64,000 nt of DNA, taken from the NCBI GenBank assembly GCA_018266215.1, contig JAFEAV010000012.1, positions 1-64,000 of the forward strand, in the 5' to 3' direction. This stretch comes from Cyanobacteria bacterium SZAS LIN-3. GTDB lineage: Bacteria > Cyanobacteriota > Vampirovibrionia > Obscuribacterales > Obscuribacteraceae. Under the pieces are notes generated by a model. That model was not told the DNA's origin. It was given only the letters and a program-made list of their open reading frames with translations, and ran no database searches. Positions 54,055 to 63,297 of this stretch are shown in pieces. How positions within the stretch are numbered: the stretch's first letter is position 1; every line of letters starts with the position of its first letter. The translations under genes were made by a program, and so were the position numbers.

Positions 54055-54082
54055 TTGACACATTCCTGAGTTATAGTGCAAT
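54055..54082 (+). promoter_or_regulatory. Possible promoter of the His-rich protein gene
   Basis: A consensus -35 box TTGACA (54055-54060) is 16 bp from TGCAAT (54077-54082), a 4 of 6 match to -10. It lies in the 221-bp gap after the methyltransferase gene, which holds nothing else clear. A start near 54090 would give a leader of about 130 bases. Confidence 0.35.
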
Positions 54083-54221
54083 CGTGGTCTGAAAGTTTCA
54101 GTTCGAAATCCCCCGTCAGGCCTGCTTGAGCAGTCATTTTGACTGTGTCGCCACTTACCACAAAACAGAGTCTCCCAGCAGTTGTATCTCAGTGCATCTT
54201 CGATGCCAGAGGAAGTGACCA

Positions 54222-55712
54222 ATGGATCAATTTAACGCAGCCAATAACGTCAGCGACCGCGCTCAGGCGAACACCGAGCGACAGGGTATGTCTCATTGTT
54301 TTGTGGATATGGCCAATCCGGTTGAGGCCAAGCTTGGCCGCGCTGCGACCGCTCCTGCCGGTGGCGTCGATCACGCTGGAGGTTCTGACTCCAACTTCAT
54401 TTCCTTCAGTGATCCCTTCGAGCATTGCGGGCACAACAGGCACCCCCACAACGCTCATCAGGATGGTGGCGGCTCCATGCCCGCCGAGCATGGTCATGGG
54501 CACCATGGTGATCACGGGCACCACGGGCACCACGGGCACCACGGTCATCACGAGCATCACGGCCATCATGGGCATCACGATCGTCATGGCCATCACGAAC
54601 ATGGCGGTCATCATGATGGCGGGCATCAGTCTGACGGGCATCAGTCCGACGGCAGTACCGGAAGAGGTGGAGTCGATTCCGGCTTTGATCTTTCGTCCCT
54701 TGATTTGAAAAATCTCTCAGTCGATCAGTTGATTGCTCTCGGTAATGCCGTAGCCAATGCTCTGGAGTACGATCTGGCTCATCTTCCTGCTGCAGGCCCT
54801 ACTCCCGGCGGTGATACTGCCGGCGGTGGTCAGGCTGGACCTGGCGGCCTCACGGGTGGAGATAACGGGGCCGGCGGCAATGATTCAGGCTCGGGCTCCA
54901 ATGGTCCCGTAGATTCTGGACCGCACAATTCCGGTGGTGGCGATGCCGTACCGCCGCCTCCTCCTTCCAGCACTGGTGATGGTGGTTCAGGGACGGGTTC
55001 AGGCTCCGGTTCCGGCGCGGGCGGCTCAGATGTTCCGCCTCCCACCGACACGACACCTCCTCCCGGCGACACTCCCCCTCCCACCGACACACCTCCGGTA
55101 ACCGGAGGATTGGATGCAAACGGCAAGTACACTGATCCTATTATTGAGATGATCCGTCCAACCGATCCCAAGCTGGCCAACGTTCTCGTTGACGCCCATG
55201 ATGGTATGGGTACGGCTAATTTCCCGCAGTTTGAGTCCCTGGTAGCCGCCTCCTGGACCGCCGACTCGACAAGCGGCACCCTGCCTACCTATGGATCGCT
55301 GCTCGTGGATGCTTCCAATAAACTTGTGGGCTCGGCCAAAACCGAAGCCCAGAACGTTATCCAGCAAGACCTCAGTCGCTTTGGTGATGGTAATGTTTCC
55401 ACATATGTCCCCGATACCAACCTTCTGCAATTGCAAATGACCGATCCCACTCTGGCCGAGGCCATTCGTAACACGCAGATATCTGCCGGTCTGGGATTGA
55501 TGAGTAAGGCTGGTGCGGCGGCTTTTGAGGAAGAAGTGGTGGCGATGGTGGATAGCGACGGCGAAACCCACGCCTTCCCCACCGACAGCTCGCTTCTGAC
55601 CGCCGCCAGCGCCATGCAAGCCCCCGGTAATGACGCTCTCTATGCCAGAGTCGGCAGCCAAAATGCCCTGGGCAGCAAAGGTGACATGATTGTCTCCACA
55701 TACGCTACCTGA
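54222..55712 (+). CDS. Histidine-rich, Gly/Pro-rich protein of unknown function
   Basis: 496 residues without a classical signal peptide. Residues about 68-142 are made of HGH, HHG and HHEH units with over 35 histidines, a likely nickel, zinc or copper sponge. Next comes a Gly/Ser/Asp/Pro-rich linker (about 195-305) with PPPTDT repeats, then a C-terminal helical domain (about 310-496; MIRPTDPKLANVLVDAHD, LLVDASNKLVG, NTQISAGLGLMSKAGAAAFEEEVVAMVD). I know no family for that domain. GAGG lies nine bases before ATG 54222. The long mirrored Met-rich frame on the other strand is only an effect of the His codons. Confidence 0.75.
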   Translation: MDQFNAANNVSDRAQANTERQGMSHCFVDMANPVEAKLGRAATAPAGGVDHAGGSDSNFISFSDPFEHCGHNRHPHNAHQDGGGSMPAEHGHGHHGDHGHHGHHGHHGHHEHHGHHGHHDRHGHHEHGGHHDGGHQSDGHQSDGSTGRGGVDSGFDLSSLDLKNLSVDQLIALGNAVANALEYDLAHLPAAGPTPGGDTAGGGQAGPGGLTGGDNGAGGNDSGSGSNGPVDSGPHNSGGGDAVPPPPPSSTGDGGSGTGSGSGSGAGGSDVPPPTDTTPPPGDTPPPTDTPPVTGGLDANGKYTDPIIEMIRPTDPKLANVLVDAHDGMGTANFPQFESLVAASWTADSTSGTLPTYGSLLVDASNKLVGSAKTEAQNVIQQDLSRFGDGNVSTYVPDTNLLQLQMTDPTLAEAIRNTQISAGLGLMSKAGAAAFEEEVVAMVDSDGETHAFPTDSSLLTAASAMQAPGNDALYARVGSQNALGSKGDMIVSTYAT

Positions 55713-55763
55713 TTGATGCCGAGGAGCTACGAAGAAGATTTTCAAAGGACCCGGGGCTAATGC

Positions 55764-56996
55764 TTGAGCAATCGAGCTTTGCCTGGCACAATGTACTTTG
55801 TGAGTACGTCGTTTCCTTCTATTTTCAAGCTTCGCGGTGTCCTGGCTCTAGGCGTTCTGGTCAGTTTTCTATTGACTGTTTCGCCGGCGAGGTCTTCGCT
55901 CAAGAACGAGCCGCTCCTGTTTGTAAGTGAACGCAGCGGCGTGCACCTCAATCTTAAGGCCAGTCACGCGCGCGAAAATCTCTTCAAGGTCGTTCAAGGG
56001 GAAAAGTACTTCTACGGCAGTCACGTAAAAGGGCGCGAAGAGCTCACTGATGAAAGCGCCTTTTACACGGGTATTGACGAAGCTCGCAAGCAGACGCCGG
56101 CAGCGCCGCTTGTGATTTTTGTCCATGGTTGTTGCGTCAGTTTTCACGAGCAACTCTACCAGGGGTATGAGTTAAAGAAAGCGATTGATGATGGTTTTGT
56201 TCATTCGCAGGCGGCTCAGTCCGGCGCTGCGGTGACCGGTCGACCCGTAGTTTTGACTTACGATTGGGCCGCGCCTTTCAGCTATGCCACATCGCTGGTC
56301 AATGCCGGTGGTGCTCAGTCTCGGTTTGATTCTTTCATGCAAGGCATGGTCAATCGTTATGGCTCGGAAAACATCATAATTGTGGCGCACAGTCTGGGAA
56401 CCGTCATGGTGCAAAACTATCTTGAGAGAATCAGCGATAGCTCTTTTAAGCCTTATAAGACGATTGTGTTCAGTCGCGCTGATCTGGACCGGCAGTCTTT
56501 TTCCGATTGTTTGCCTGAGCTGAAGGCTCGTTCTCAGCGCCTGATGCTTCTGGCCTCCGACAATGATCCCAATATTTATTTCAGTTCGCTTCTGCGCAGA
56601 TGGGGCGTGCGCTTTGCTCAGGTGGCGATACTGCCGACCTGGGCCACAATGCCTTTGACGAAGAAAAAGGAAGTGCAGTTCAGCGAGCCTGATAAACCTG
56701 TTTCCACTAACATTGATTCAGAGAAATCCGATGAAGAGAAGGCCGAGGACGGCGCGCTCTTGCAGTCGACGGTGACCGCCGAGGAGCGGCACAAGGGCCT
56801 GACGCGGCGCCTGGGGCAGATCAAGGTGGCACGGGAGTTCGGGTCCACGGTTGAGGTTTACGACATGAGTTCGTTTCGCATCGGCCACGGCATTCCCTAT
56901 ATGTTTATTGGCGGCGTTATCTTCAACGACTTCCATAAATTTGAGCTGAAAAAAGAACCCGACGGGGTTGTGATTGTTCGCAGGGCAATACCATGA
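55764..56996 (+). CDS. Exported alpha/beta hydrolase (DUF900-like)
   Basis: 410 residues. A hydrophobic segment near residues 24-42 acts as signal or anchor. The hydrolase core shows VIFVHGCCVSF (oxyanion strand), the nucleophile elbow AHSLGT, and a late GHGIPY histidine. The layout, including DWAAPFSYATSLVNAGGAQSRF, resembles DUF900-type bacterial serine hydrolases. A polar Lys/Glu insertion (about 310-350) is unusual. The start is uncertain: TTG 55764 is listed, ATG 55791 also keeps the signal segment. Substrate unknown. It is 67 bp upstream of the TetR gene, whose promoter begins inside that gap. Confidence 0.78.
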   Translation: MSNRALPGTMYFVSTSFPSIFKLRGVLALGVLVSFLLTVSPARSSLKNEPLLFVSERSGVHLNLKASHARENLFKVVQGEKYFYGSHVKGREELTDESAFYTGIDEARKQTPAAPLVIFVHGCCVSFHEQLYQGYELKKAIDDGFVHSQAAQSGAAVTGRPVVLTYDWAAPFSYATSLVNAGGAQSRFDSFMQGMVNRYGSENIIIVAHSLGTVMVQNYLERISDSSFKPYKTIVFSRADLDRQSFSDCLPELKARSQRLMLLASDNDPNIYFSSLLRRWGVRFAQVAILPTWATMPLTKKKEVQFSEPDKPVSTNIDSEKSDEEKAEDGALLQSTVTAEERHKGLTRRLGQIKVAREFGSTVEVYDMSSFRIGHGIPYMFIGGVIFNDFHKFELKKEPDGVVIVRRAIP

Positions 56997-57002
56997 CTAC
57001 TC

Positions 57003-57030
57003 TGCTATAATTTCCTGACTAGTGCGTCAG
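57003..57030 (+). promoter_or_regulatory. Extended -10 promoter and operator of the TetR-RND operon
   Basis: TGCTATAAT (57003-57011) is a perfect extended -10 element; no -35 box is seen. The inverted repeat CTGAC/GTCAG (57015-57019 and 57026-57030, six bases apart) sits at the expected transcription start, the classic place for a TetR-family operator. Confidence 0.65.
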
Positions 57031-57053
57031 TTAATTGGTAGTAAGCGGACAAG

Positions 57054-57752
57054 ATGGCCAGCGGTAACCCTGAAACCTCCATAAATATTGAGTTGGCCGG
57101 GCGGAGCATTGTGCCTCGTTCGCCTGGACGGCCTAAGGATCAGGGTTTGACCCTGCGGCGGCGTGAAGAGATTATTGTCGCGGCCTCCAAATTGTTCGCC
57201 CAGCATGGCTTTCGGGCAACCGACCTGAATCAGGTGGCCGAGCAGCTGGGGGTGGCCAAGGGGACGATTTACAATTATTTCCCCAGTAAGGCCGAGCTCT
57301 TTATGGCTTGTGTTGAGCTAGGTAAAGCGGGACTGCAGCAGGCGCACGAAGAAGCCGTGGCCGGTGCCGATAACTGTCCGCTGGCCCAGATAAGGCAAGC
57401 TGTGGCCGGATATTTTCACTTCTTTGACGAAAATCCACATCACATTGAGCTGATGATGCAGGCCCGGGGCGAGTTTAAGGATGGTAATTGGCTGTCCGGA
57501 GCGCCGGAAACCCACGAATGCCAGGCGTTTACGCCGCTGATTGAGCTGCTCAGCCGCGGCGTGGAGATGGGGGTGATTCGGCCGCTCTCTATAAAAGGAA
57601 TGCACGACGTCCTGCTCAATCTGGTTGTCGGTGCGATTTTTTCCAAGCATATCGGCAAAACAAGTATGTCCCTGTCGGATCAGACGGCGGAAATTTTGGA
57701 AATAGTGTTCAAAGGCATCGTGCAAGTGGAGCCTGAGAAAAATGGATCTTGA
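57054..57752 (+). CDS. TetR/AcrR-family transcriptional repressor
   Basis: 232 residues. The N-terminal helix-turn-helix is RREEIIVAASKLFAQHGFRATDLNQVAEQLGVAKGTIYNYFPSKAELF (about residues 35-82), the standard TetR signature. The C-terminal ligand-binding half has no diagnostic motif. It precedes the efflux adaptor and pump genes and should repress them and itself through the operator at 57015-57030. Its stop is seven bases before the adaptor's preferred start. Confidence 0.93.
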   Translation: MASGNPETSINIELAGRSIVPRSPGRPKDQGLTLRRREEIIVAASKLFAQHGFRATDLNQVAEQLGVAKGTIYNYFPSKAELFMACVELGKAGLQQAHEEAVAGADNCPLAQIRQAVAGYFHFFDENPHHIELMMQARGEFKDGNWLSGAPETHECQAFTPLIELLSRGVEMGVIRPLSIKGMHDVLLNLVVGAIFSKHIGKTSMSLSDQTAEILEIVFKGIVQVEPEKNGS

Positions 57753-57759
57753 GGTACCT

Positions 57760-59202
57760 ATGCAGACAACCGGGATAAAGAGCGAAAGCAGTGAACACGG
57801 CGGCAAATTGCCGGCGTTTTTATCGAGTTCGGTCGGTCGGCCGCCTAACAAGCGCAAGATTGTCATAGCTGCGGTTGTCTCAGTGATCGTGCTTGCCACC
57901 GCCGGCGGTGTGGCCTTCAAAACTTTTGTGCTGGATAAGGCAAAGCCGGCCAGCCCCAGCAACCACACGGTTTTGACTGTGGAGTTGACCCCGGTCAAGT
58001 CCGCCAGCTTTGAGCGTAAGCTGCTGGTCTCGGGCACCGTTGCCGCCTGGGATCCGGTCCAGGTCGGCTCCGAAGTCAATGGTCTTAAGGTTGAGTCGAT
58101 CGCCGTCGACGACGGAGCTCATGTCAAAAAGGGTCAGGTTATGGCCACTTTGAACGGCAGTATTCTCAAGGCCCAGTTGGCTCAGCAGGAGGCCCGATTG
58201 AGTGCGGCCCAGGCCAGCTTATCTAAAGCCATTCAGCCCAATCGACCGGAGGATCTGACCGCTCTGCGCGCCGCTTACGCTCAGGCTCAGGCCAGTGTGG
58301 CCCAGGAAGATTCCAATCTCATCCGTGCTCGTGCCAGTTATGCCGAGGCTGAGGCCAACGCCAGGCGCTACGAAGGTCTGGTGCGCGAAGGTGCCGTCAG
58401 CGCTCAGGAAGGTCTGAACCGCGCCACTCTGGCCAAGACTACCGCCGCCGATGTGCGTACCGCTGAGCAAAAGGTGCGGGCCGCCAAATTTTCGGCGCAG
58501 CAGGCGCACGAGAGACTGTCCATGGGGCTCTCCGGTGGTCGTACTGAAGATGTGACTATGTCGCGCGCTTCACTGGCGGAGATTCAAGCGACAGTCAATC
58601 AGCTGCGTTCACAGGTGGCGCAGACGATCATCAAGGCGCCCTGCGATGGTCTTGTGATGAAACGCTCTGTGCATATTGGCGATATCGCCTCCACCAGCAA
58701 GGTGATGTTTGATCTGGTGCGTGACGGTCGCTTGGAATTGCGGGCCCAGGTGCCTGAGGCCGATCTCAGTCGCATTTTGCCGGGCGAAAAAGTCGAAGTC
58801 CAGGCGGTGCATATTGAATCGAAGCCGATTGTTGGCGTGGTGCGAGAAATCAGCCCCAGTATCGATCTGGACAGCCGGCTCGGCACGGTGAGAATTGATT
58901 TGCCCTCCAGCCAGGAATCCGACGCGCTGCGTTGCGGTAACTTTGCCCGAGGCGAGATTTTACTCGGTCACGAGCCGGTCCTGGTCGTGCCCTCCGATGC
59001 CGTTGTCTACAAGGATAATCGGGCGATTGTATTTACTGTCTCTGCGGATCAAACCGCCCAGATGCGTTTTATCGAAACCGGAGAGAGAAATCTCGACAGC
59101 ATTGAAGTCAAATCCGGTCTCAAGCGCGGTGAATCGATTGTGGCTAAGGGAGCCGGTTTCCTTAAAGACGGTGACAGCGTCAAGGTAGTCGCAAGGCAAT
59201 GA
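57760..59202 (+). CDS. RND efflux periplasmic adaptor (HlyD/AcrA family)
   Basis: 480 residues. A basic cytoplasmic tail and membrane helix (about 30-50, VIAAVVSVIVLATAGGVAF) anchor it. Then come the biotinyl-lipoyl halves (GLKVESIAVDDGAHVKKGQVMATL and TIIKAPCDGLVMKRSVHIGD) on either side of an alpha-helical hairpin (about 130-270), and beta-barrel and membrane-proximal domains. It links the inner-membrane pump to an outer-membrane channel; no TolC-like gene is in the window. ATG 57760 with GAGG five bases upstream is preferred to ATG 57742. It overlaps the pump gene by four bases. Confidence 0.92.
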   Translation: MQTTGIKSESSEHGGKLPAFLSSSVGRPPNKRKIVIAAVVSVIVLATAGGVAFKTFVLDKAKPASPSNHTVLTVELTPVKSASFERKLLVSGTVAAWDPVQVGSEVNGLKVESIAVDDGAHVKKGQVMATLNGSILKAQLAQQEARLSAAQASLSKAIQPNRPEDLTALRAAYAQAQASVAQEDSNLIRARASYAEAEANARRYEGLVREGAVSAQEGLNRATLAKTTAADVRTAEQKVRAAKFSAQQAHERLSMGLSGGRTEDVTMSRASLAEIQATVNQLRSQVAQTIIKAPCDGLVMKRSVHIGDIASTSKVMFDLVRDGRLELRAQVPEADLSRILPGEKVEVQAVHIESKPIVGVVREISPSIDLDSRLGTVRIDLPSSQESDALRCGNFARGEILLGHEPVLVVPSDAVVYKDNRAIVFTVSADQTAQMRFIETGERNLDSIEVKSGLKRGESIVAKGAGFLKDGDSVKVVARQ

Positions 59203-62200
59203 ATTTCAATCTCTCTACCTGGTCGATAAAAAATCCGGTACCGACAATTGTTTTTTTCCTTGTCCTGACGATACTGGGTGTGATTTCGTTTATGCACCTC
59301 GGCATAGACGAAAATCCCAATATCGACGTGCCTCTGGTCTCCGTAACCGTCACCCAGCTTGGGGCGGCGCCGGCTGAGCTGGAGACGCAGGTGACGCGCA
59401 AGGTGGAAGATTCCATCGCCGGTATCGGTAACATCAAGCACATTGCCTCCACCGTCAGTGATGGCGCTTCGACCACTTCCATCGAATTCAACCTGGGCAC
59501 AAACACCGACCGGGCCGTCAATGATGTGCGCGACGCCGTCTCGAAAATCAGACAGGACCTGCCCCAGGGTATTGAAGAACCGATTATTCAGCGCATCGAT
59601 TTTGTCGGCGGACCCTTTGTCACTTATACAGTTGAGTCCGAAAAGCTGCCTCCGGCCGAGCTCAGCTGGGTGGTCGACAACGATATTGCCCGGGCCCTGC
59701 TCTCGGTCAAGGGTGTCGGTCAGGTGCAGCGGGCCGGCGGTGTCGATCGCGAAATACGGGTCAAACTCAACCCGACCAGGCTTGAAGCTCTGGGCATAAC
59801 CGCCGACACTATCAACATGCAGCTGCGGCAGCTCAATATCAACCTGCCTGGCGGCCGCGGTGAAATCGGGCGCGGCGAACAATCGATCAGATTTCTCGGC
59901 AGTGCCGAGACTGTCAATGATCTGGCCCACACGGATATCATGTTGCCTTCGGGCAAGCATGCTCGCCTCGATACGCTTGGCACGGTGGAGGACAGTACTT
60001 CCGACGTGCGTCAGGCCGCCCTCCTCAATAACAAGCCTGTGGTGGCTTTTTCAGTTGTGCGCAGCAGCGGCTCCAATCTGGTTGATGTGGAAAAAGGCGT
60101 CGACAAAAAGATCAAAGAGCTGCAGGAAAGTGTGCCCGGGCATCTCAAAATCGTAAAGATTCGCAGCAACAGTCGCTACATCAAAATGTCTTATGACGCC
60201 TCTTTTGAATCGCTTGTCGAAGGCGCCCTGCTGGCTGTTGTTGTTGTTTTTCTTTTCTTGCGGGACATTCGGGCAACGGCTCTTACAGCCCTGGCAATAC
60301 CACTGTCGGTGGTGCCGACATTTGCCGTTATGGACTGGGCCGGCTTCACTCTCAACGGTATGTCCCTGCTTGGCCTTTCCCTTGTAATCGGCATCCTGGT
60401 CGACGACGCTATTGTTGAAATTGAAAATATCGTCCGCCACCTGCGCATGGGTAAGAAGCCCTTTATCGCAGCCATTGAAGCGGCCGAGGAAATTGGTCTG
60501 GCTGTAATCGCCACGACCATGACCATCGTCGTTGTCTTTGTGCCGGTTGCTGCCATGGGCGGCATCCCCGGTCAGTTCTTCAAACAATTCGGTCTCACCG
60601 TCACCGTTGCCGTGCTCTTTTCACTGCTTGTGGCGCGTATGGTGACGCCCATGATTGCCGCCTATTTTATGAAGGATGAGTATTCGGGTGATAAAGAATC
60701 TCAGCGTCCTCAGATAAGTGGGGAGCTTTCACAACTGACCGGGCATCAGAAGTCCGGTTCCTGGTTTATGAAGTACTACGAGCCGCTGCTGAACTGGGCT
60801 CTGGCCCACAGACCGCTTGTGGTTGTGGCCGCTTTTATATTGTTTGGCGCCAGTATTGCCCTGTTCAAATCCATGCCCACCTCGCTCATGTCCAACATGG
60901 ATCGGGGTGAGACCTTGCTCAATGCAGAACTGCCTCCGGGATCGGATCTGGCCGATACTATGGAGGTCTCGAAGCAGGCTACAGCCATTCTGCTCAAGCA
61001 CGCCGAGGTGGCAAATGTTGTGGCTTTCGTGGGCACGCCCAGCTCAAACGGTCACAGCAACACCCAGGGTGATGTCACTAAGGCCACTATCTACATTTCT
61101 CTCAAACCGCGCGAGGAACGCAAACTTACCCAGCAGCAGTTTGAAGAGTCTGTGCGCGATGAATTGCATCAGATACCCGGCACACGGCTGAGTTTTTCCC
61201 GCTCCGGCGGCCTTGGCGGCAAGCCTTTCCGCATGATCCTGGCCGGCAGCGACGCCCCGGCCCTGGAGAGGACGGCGCGGGATCTTGAGAGTCAAATGCG
61301 GTCGGTCAAAGGTCTGTACGACATTACATCGTCCGCCGCCGTACTGCGGCCGGAGATACTTGTCACTCCTGATTTCGACAAGGCCGCCAGACAGGGCGTG
61401 TCGGTGCAATCGATTGCGCGCACGGCTCTGATCGCCACGCTTGGCGATAGTGACGCCAATCTGGCGAAGTTCAATCTTGATGACCGCCAGGTTAACATCC
61501 GCGTGCAGATAGACCCCAAGTATCGCAATGATGTGCGCGTGATTGACAGTCTCAAGGTCTCGGCCCTGAACGGTCGGCTTGTGCCACTGAGTTCGGTGGC
61601 AAGAGTAGACTTTGGCAGCGGTCCTTTCCAGATTGACCGCTTCGATCGCATGCGCCAGGTTACCCTGGAATCTTCGATGGATAGCCAGACCAGCCTGGGT
61701 GAGGCGATGAAGCAGGTGCATGAACTGCCCGCTTTCAAAAATATGCCCGCCGGTATTATCGAGCTGCCCCTGGGTGATGCTGAAATTCAGAGGGATGTGT
61801 TCAATGGCTTCGGTACCGCCATCGGCTCGGCTGTAATGCTCATCTATGCCGTGCTGGTCGTACTCTTTGGTGGATTTCTCCATCCTCTGACGATCATGAT
61901 GTCCCTGCCCCTGTCCCTTTGCGGCGCTCTTATCGGGCTTGTATGTCTGCATCAGTCGATTGGCCTTTACGCTCTGATCGGCATTACGATGCTGATGGGA
62001 CTGGTCACTAAAAACGCCATCTTGCTAGTGGAGTACGGTCTCATGGCCATGAAAAATGGTCTGCCCCAGCGTCAGGCAATTGTTCTGGCGGGCGAGACCA
62101 GAATGCAGCCGATTCTGATGACAACTATAGCCATGATCGCCGGGATGTTACCTATCGCTCTGGGTCTGGGCGCCGGCTCCGAGGTCCGCTCCCCAATGGC

Positions 62201-62423
62201 TATTTCAGTCATTGGCGGCTTGATTACATCAACCGCCTTCACCCTGATTGTAATTCCGGTCGTATTTACTTATATTGATGACTTCCAGAATTGGCTGCGC
62301 AAATCGTTTCTTGGCAAAGGGACCAGGGACACAAGTGCCGCCGGTAATGGCAATAGCACCAGTCCGAACCGGCCGGATTCTCCGGCGGAAGATGAGTATG
62401 CATCTTTGCCGACAAGAAAATAA
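59199..62423 (+). CDS. RND-family efflux pump (AcrB/HAE-like)
   Basis: 1074 residues, full length, with twelve membrane helices and two large periplasmic loops. The proton-relay aspartate pair lies in GILVDDAIVEIENIV (about residues 400-415). The N-terminal IKNPVPTIVFFLVLTILG and the C-terminal GLVTKNAILLVEYG are typical. It exports drugs or hydrophobic compounds with its adaptor. Relatives in the HAE3 and HAE1 groups share these features; the substrate is not known. ATG 59199 overlaps the adaptor stop (ATGA), and its own end overlaps the next gene by 26 bases. Confidence 0.95.
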   Translation: MNFNLSTWSIKNPVPTIVFFLVLTILGVISFMHLGIDENPNIDVPLVSVTVTQLGAAPAELETQVTRKVEDSIAGIGNIKHIASTVSDGASTTSIEFNLGTNTDRAVNDVRDAVSKIRQDLPQGIEEPIIQRIDFVGGPFVTYTVESEKLPPAELSWVVDNDIARALLSVKGVGQVQRAGGVDREIRVKLNPTRLEALGITADTINMQLRQLNINLPGGRGEIGRGEQSIRFLGSAETVNDLAHTDIMLPSGKHARLDTLGTVEDSTSDVRQAALLNNKPVVAFSVVRSSGSNLVDVEKGVDKKIKELQESVPGHLKIVKIRSNSRYIKMSYDASFESLVEGALLAVVVVFLFLRDIRATALTALAIPLSVVPTFAVMDWAGFTLNGMSLLGLSLVIGILVDDAIVEIENIVRHLRMGKKPFIAAIEAAEEIGLAVIATTMTIVVVFVPVAAMGGIPGQFFKQFGLTVTVAVLFSLLVARMVTPMIAAYFMKDEYSGDKESQRPQISGELSQLTGHQKSGSWFMKYYEPLLNWALAHRPLVVVAAFILFGASIALFKSMPTSLMSNMDRGETLLNAELPPGSDLADTMEVSKQATAILLKHAEVANVVAFVGTPSSNGHSNTQGDVTKATIYISLKPREERKLTQQQFEESVRDELHQIPGTRLSFSRSGGLGGKPFRMILAGSDAPALERTARDLESQMRSVKGLYDITSSAAVLRPEILVTPDFDKAARQGVSVQSIARTALIATLGDSDANLAKFNLDDRQVNIRVQIDPKYRNDVRVIDSLKVSALNGRLVPLSSVARVDFGSGPFQIDRFDRMRQVTLESSMDSQTSLGEAMKQVHELPAFKNMPAGIIELPLGDAEIQRDVFNGFGTAIGSAVMLIYAVLVVLFGGFLHPLTIMMSLPLSLCGALIGLVCLHQSIGLYALIGITMLMGLVTKNAILLVEYGLMAMKNGLPQRQAIVLAGETRMQPILMTTIAMIAGMLPIALGLGAGSEVRSPMAISVIGGLITSTAFTLIVIPVVFTYIDDFQNWLRKSFLGKGTRDTSAAGNGNSTSPNRPDSPAEDEYASLPTRK

Positions 62424-63291
62424 ATCCATAAAAAGAAGGGGTGCAGGCCTTTTCCTGGCGTCTTTGATTGCGTCGCTCTCTTGCTTGGTCCAGGTCGGGC
62501 CGGCAACGGCTCAGAGTCTAAAAGCCCTGCAGGAGATGACCGGCGACGTTCCCGCTAAATCCAGCCAGGGCGAAGCGCCGAAGGCGTCCGGTCGCGGCAA
62601 AATGTATAAGGGTTATCTGCTGCGACAGTCGGCTATGAATCATGGTTCGCTGACGATGTACATTTGTCCGGGGCGCTGGGCTCTGAAGTGCGCCTTCGTC
62701 ACCATCATTGTGGATGAGCCAAAAGACCGGGTGATTGCCTACACCAGGCAGACCAACAAATATTTGATTGATACTCTCAAGGTAGGTCGGGGGCGCTTTA
62801 ATGGCTTCCGCCGTGGCGGCGATTTTCACTGGGGTAAATATACCACCGTCGGCCATGAGAAATGGCAGGGCTTGCCGGTAACCATTATGGAGCGCAAGGG
62901 CACCAGGACCGATTTGAAGACCAAGACTGACGTAGTCATTACCGAGCAGCAGATGAATTGCAGTGTGATCAAGCTCAGTAAAACACTGGAGGATATCGGC
63001 TACGCTCTTTTCGACACCGACTATCAGTATGGATTACCTCTCAGAGTCAGTCGCACAGCGCATTCCCGCAATCCTCACTATTGCACCATCCGACCGGTGG
63101 TTACCCTGGAAACATCCATCTTCAAGGAGTCGTCTTTCCCCGAGCGCGAATTTGACGTGCCCGCCGGTTTGACTCGAGTGAAGTCGGAGATAGACCTTTT
63201 CTCCAACGATACCGGTGATTTTGGCGGCGGTAGCTCGACAAAGACCCGTCTGCGATTCCGCGAGAATCAAATACATCTGCAGCCGAAGTGA
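62398..63291 (+). CDS. Exported protein of unknown function, co-transcribed with the RND pump
   Basis: 297 residues from ATG 62398, which has GGAAG six bases upstream; a longer frame to 62275 lies wholly within the pump gene. A signal peptide runs to about residue 38 (FLASLIASLSCLVQVGPATAQ). The mature chain is basic and beta-rich, with MYICPGRWALKCAFVTIIVDEPKDRVIAYTRQTNKY, and ends FDVPAGLTRVKSEIDLFSN. No family recognised; the end resembles the exported protein at 52565. The overlap with the pump suggests co-translation, so a role in the efflux system is possible. Confidence 0.75.
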   Translation: MHLCRQENKSIKRRGAGLFLASLIASLSCLVQVGPATAQSLKALQEMTGDVPAKSSQGEAPKASGRGKMYKGYLLRQSAMNHGSLTMYICPGRWALKCAFVTIIVDEPKDRVIAYTRQTNKYLIDTLKVGRGRFNGFRRGGDFHWGKYTTVGHEKWQGLPVTIMERKGTRTDLKTKTDVVITEQQMNCSVIKLSKTLEDIGYALFDTDYQYGLPLRVSRTAHSRNPHYCTIRPVVTLETSIFKESSFPEREFDVPAGLTRVKSEIDLFSNDTGDFGGGSSTKTRLRFRENQIHLQPK

Positions 63292-63297
63292 GTGCGT

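Noticed and set aside
54481-54630. Tandem repeat array or CRISPR-like structure
   Set aside because: The short CATCACGGGCAC-type units are in frame and encode the His-rich segment; there are no spacers.
54189-54641. Minus-strand frame rich in Met and Val resembling a membrane protein
   Set aside because: CAT/CAC codons of the His-rich protein read as ATG/GTG on the other strand, which gives a false hydrophobic protein.
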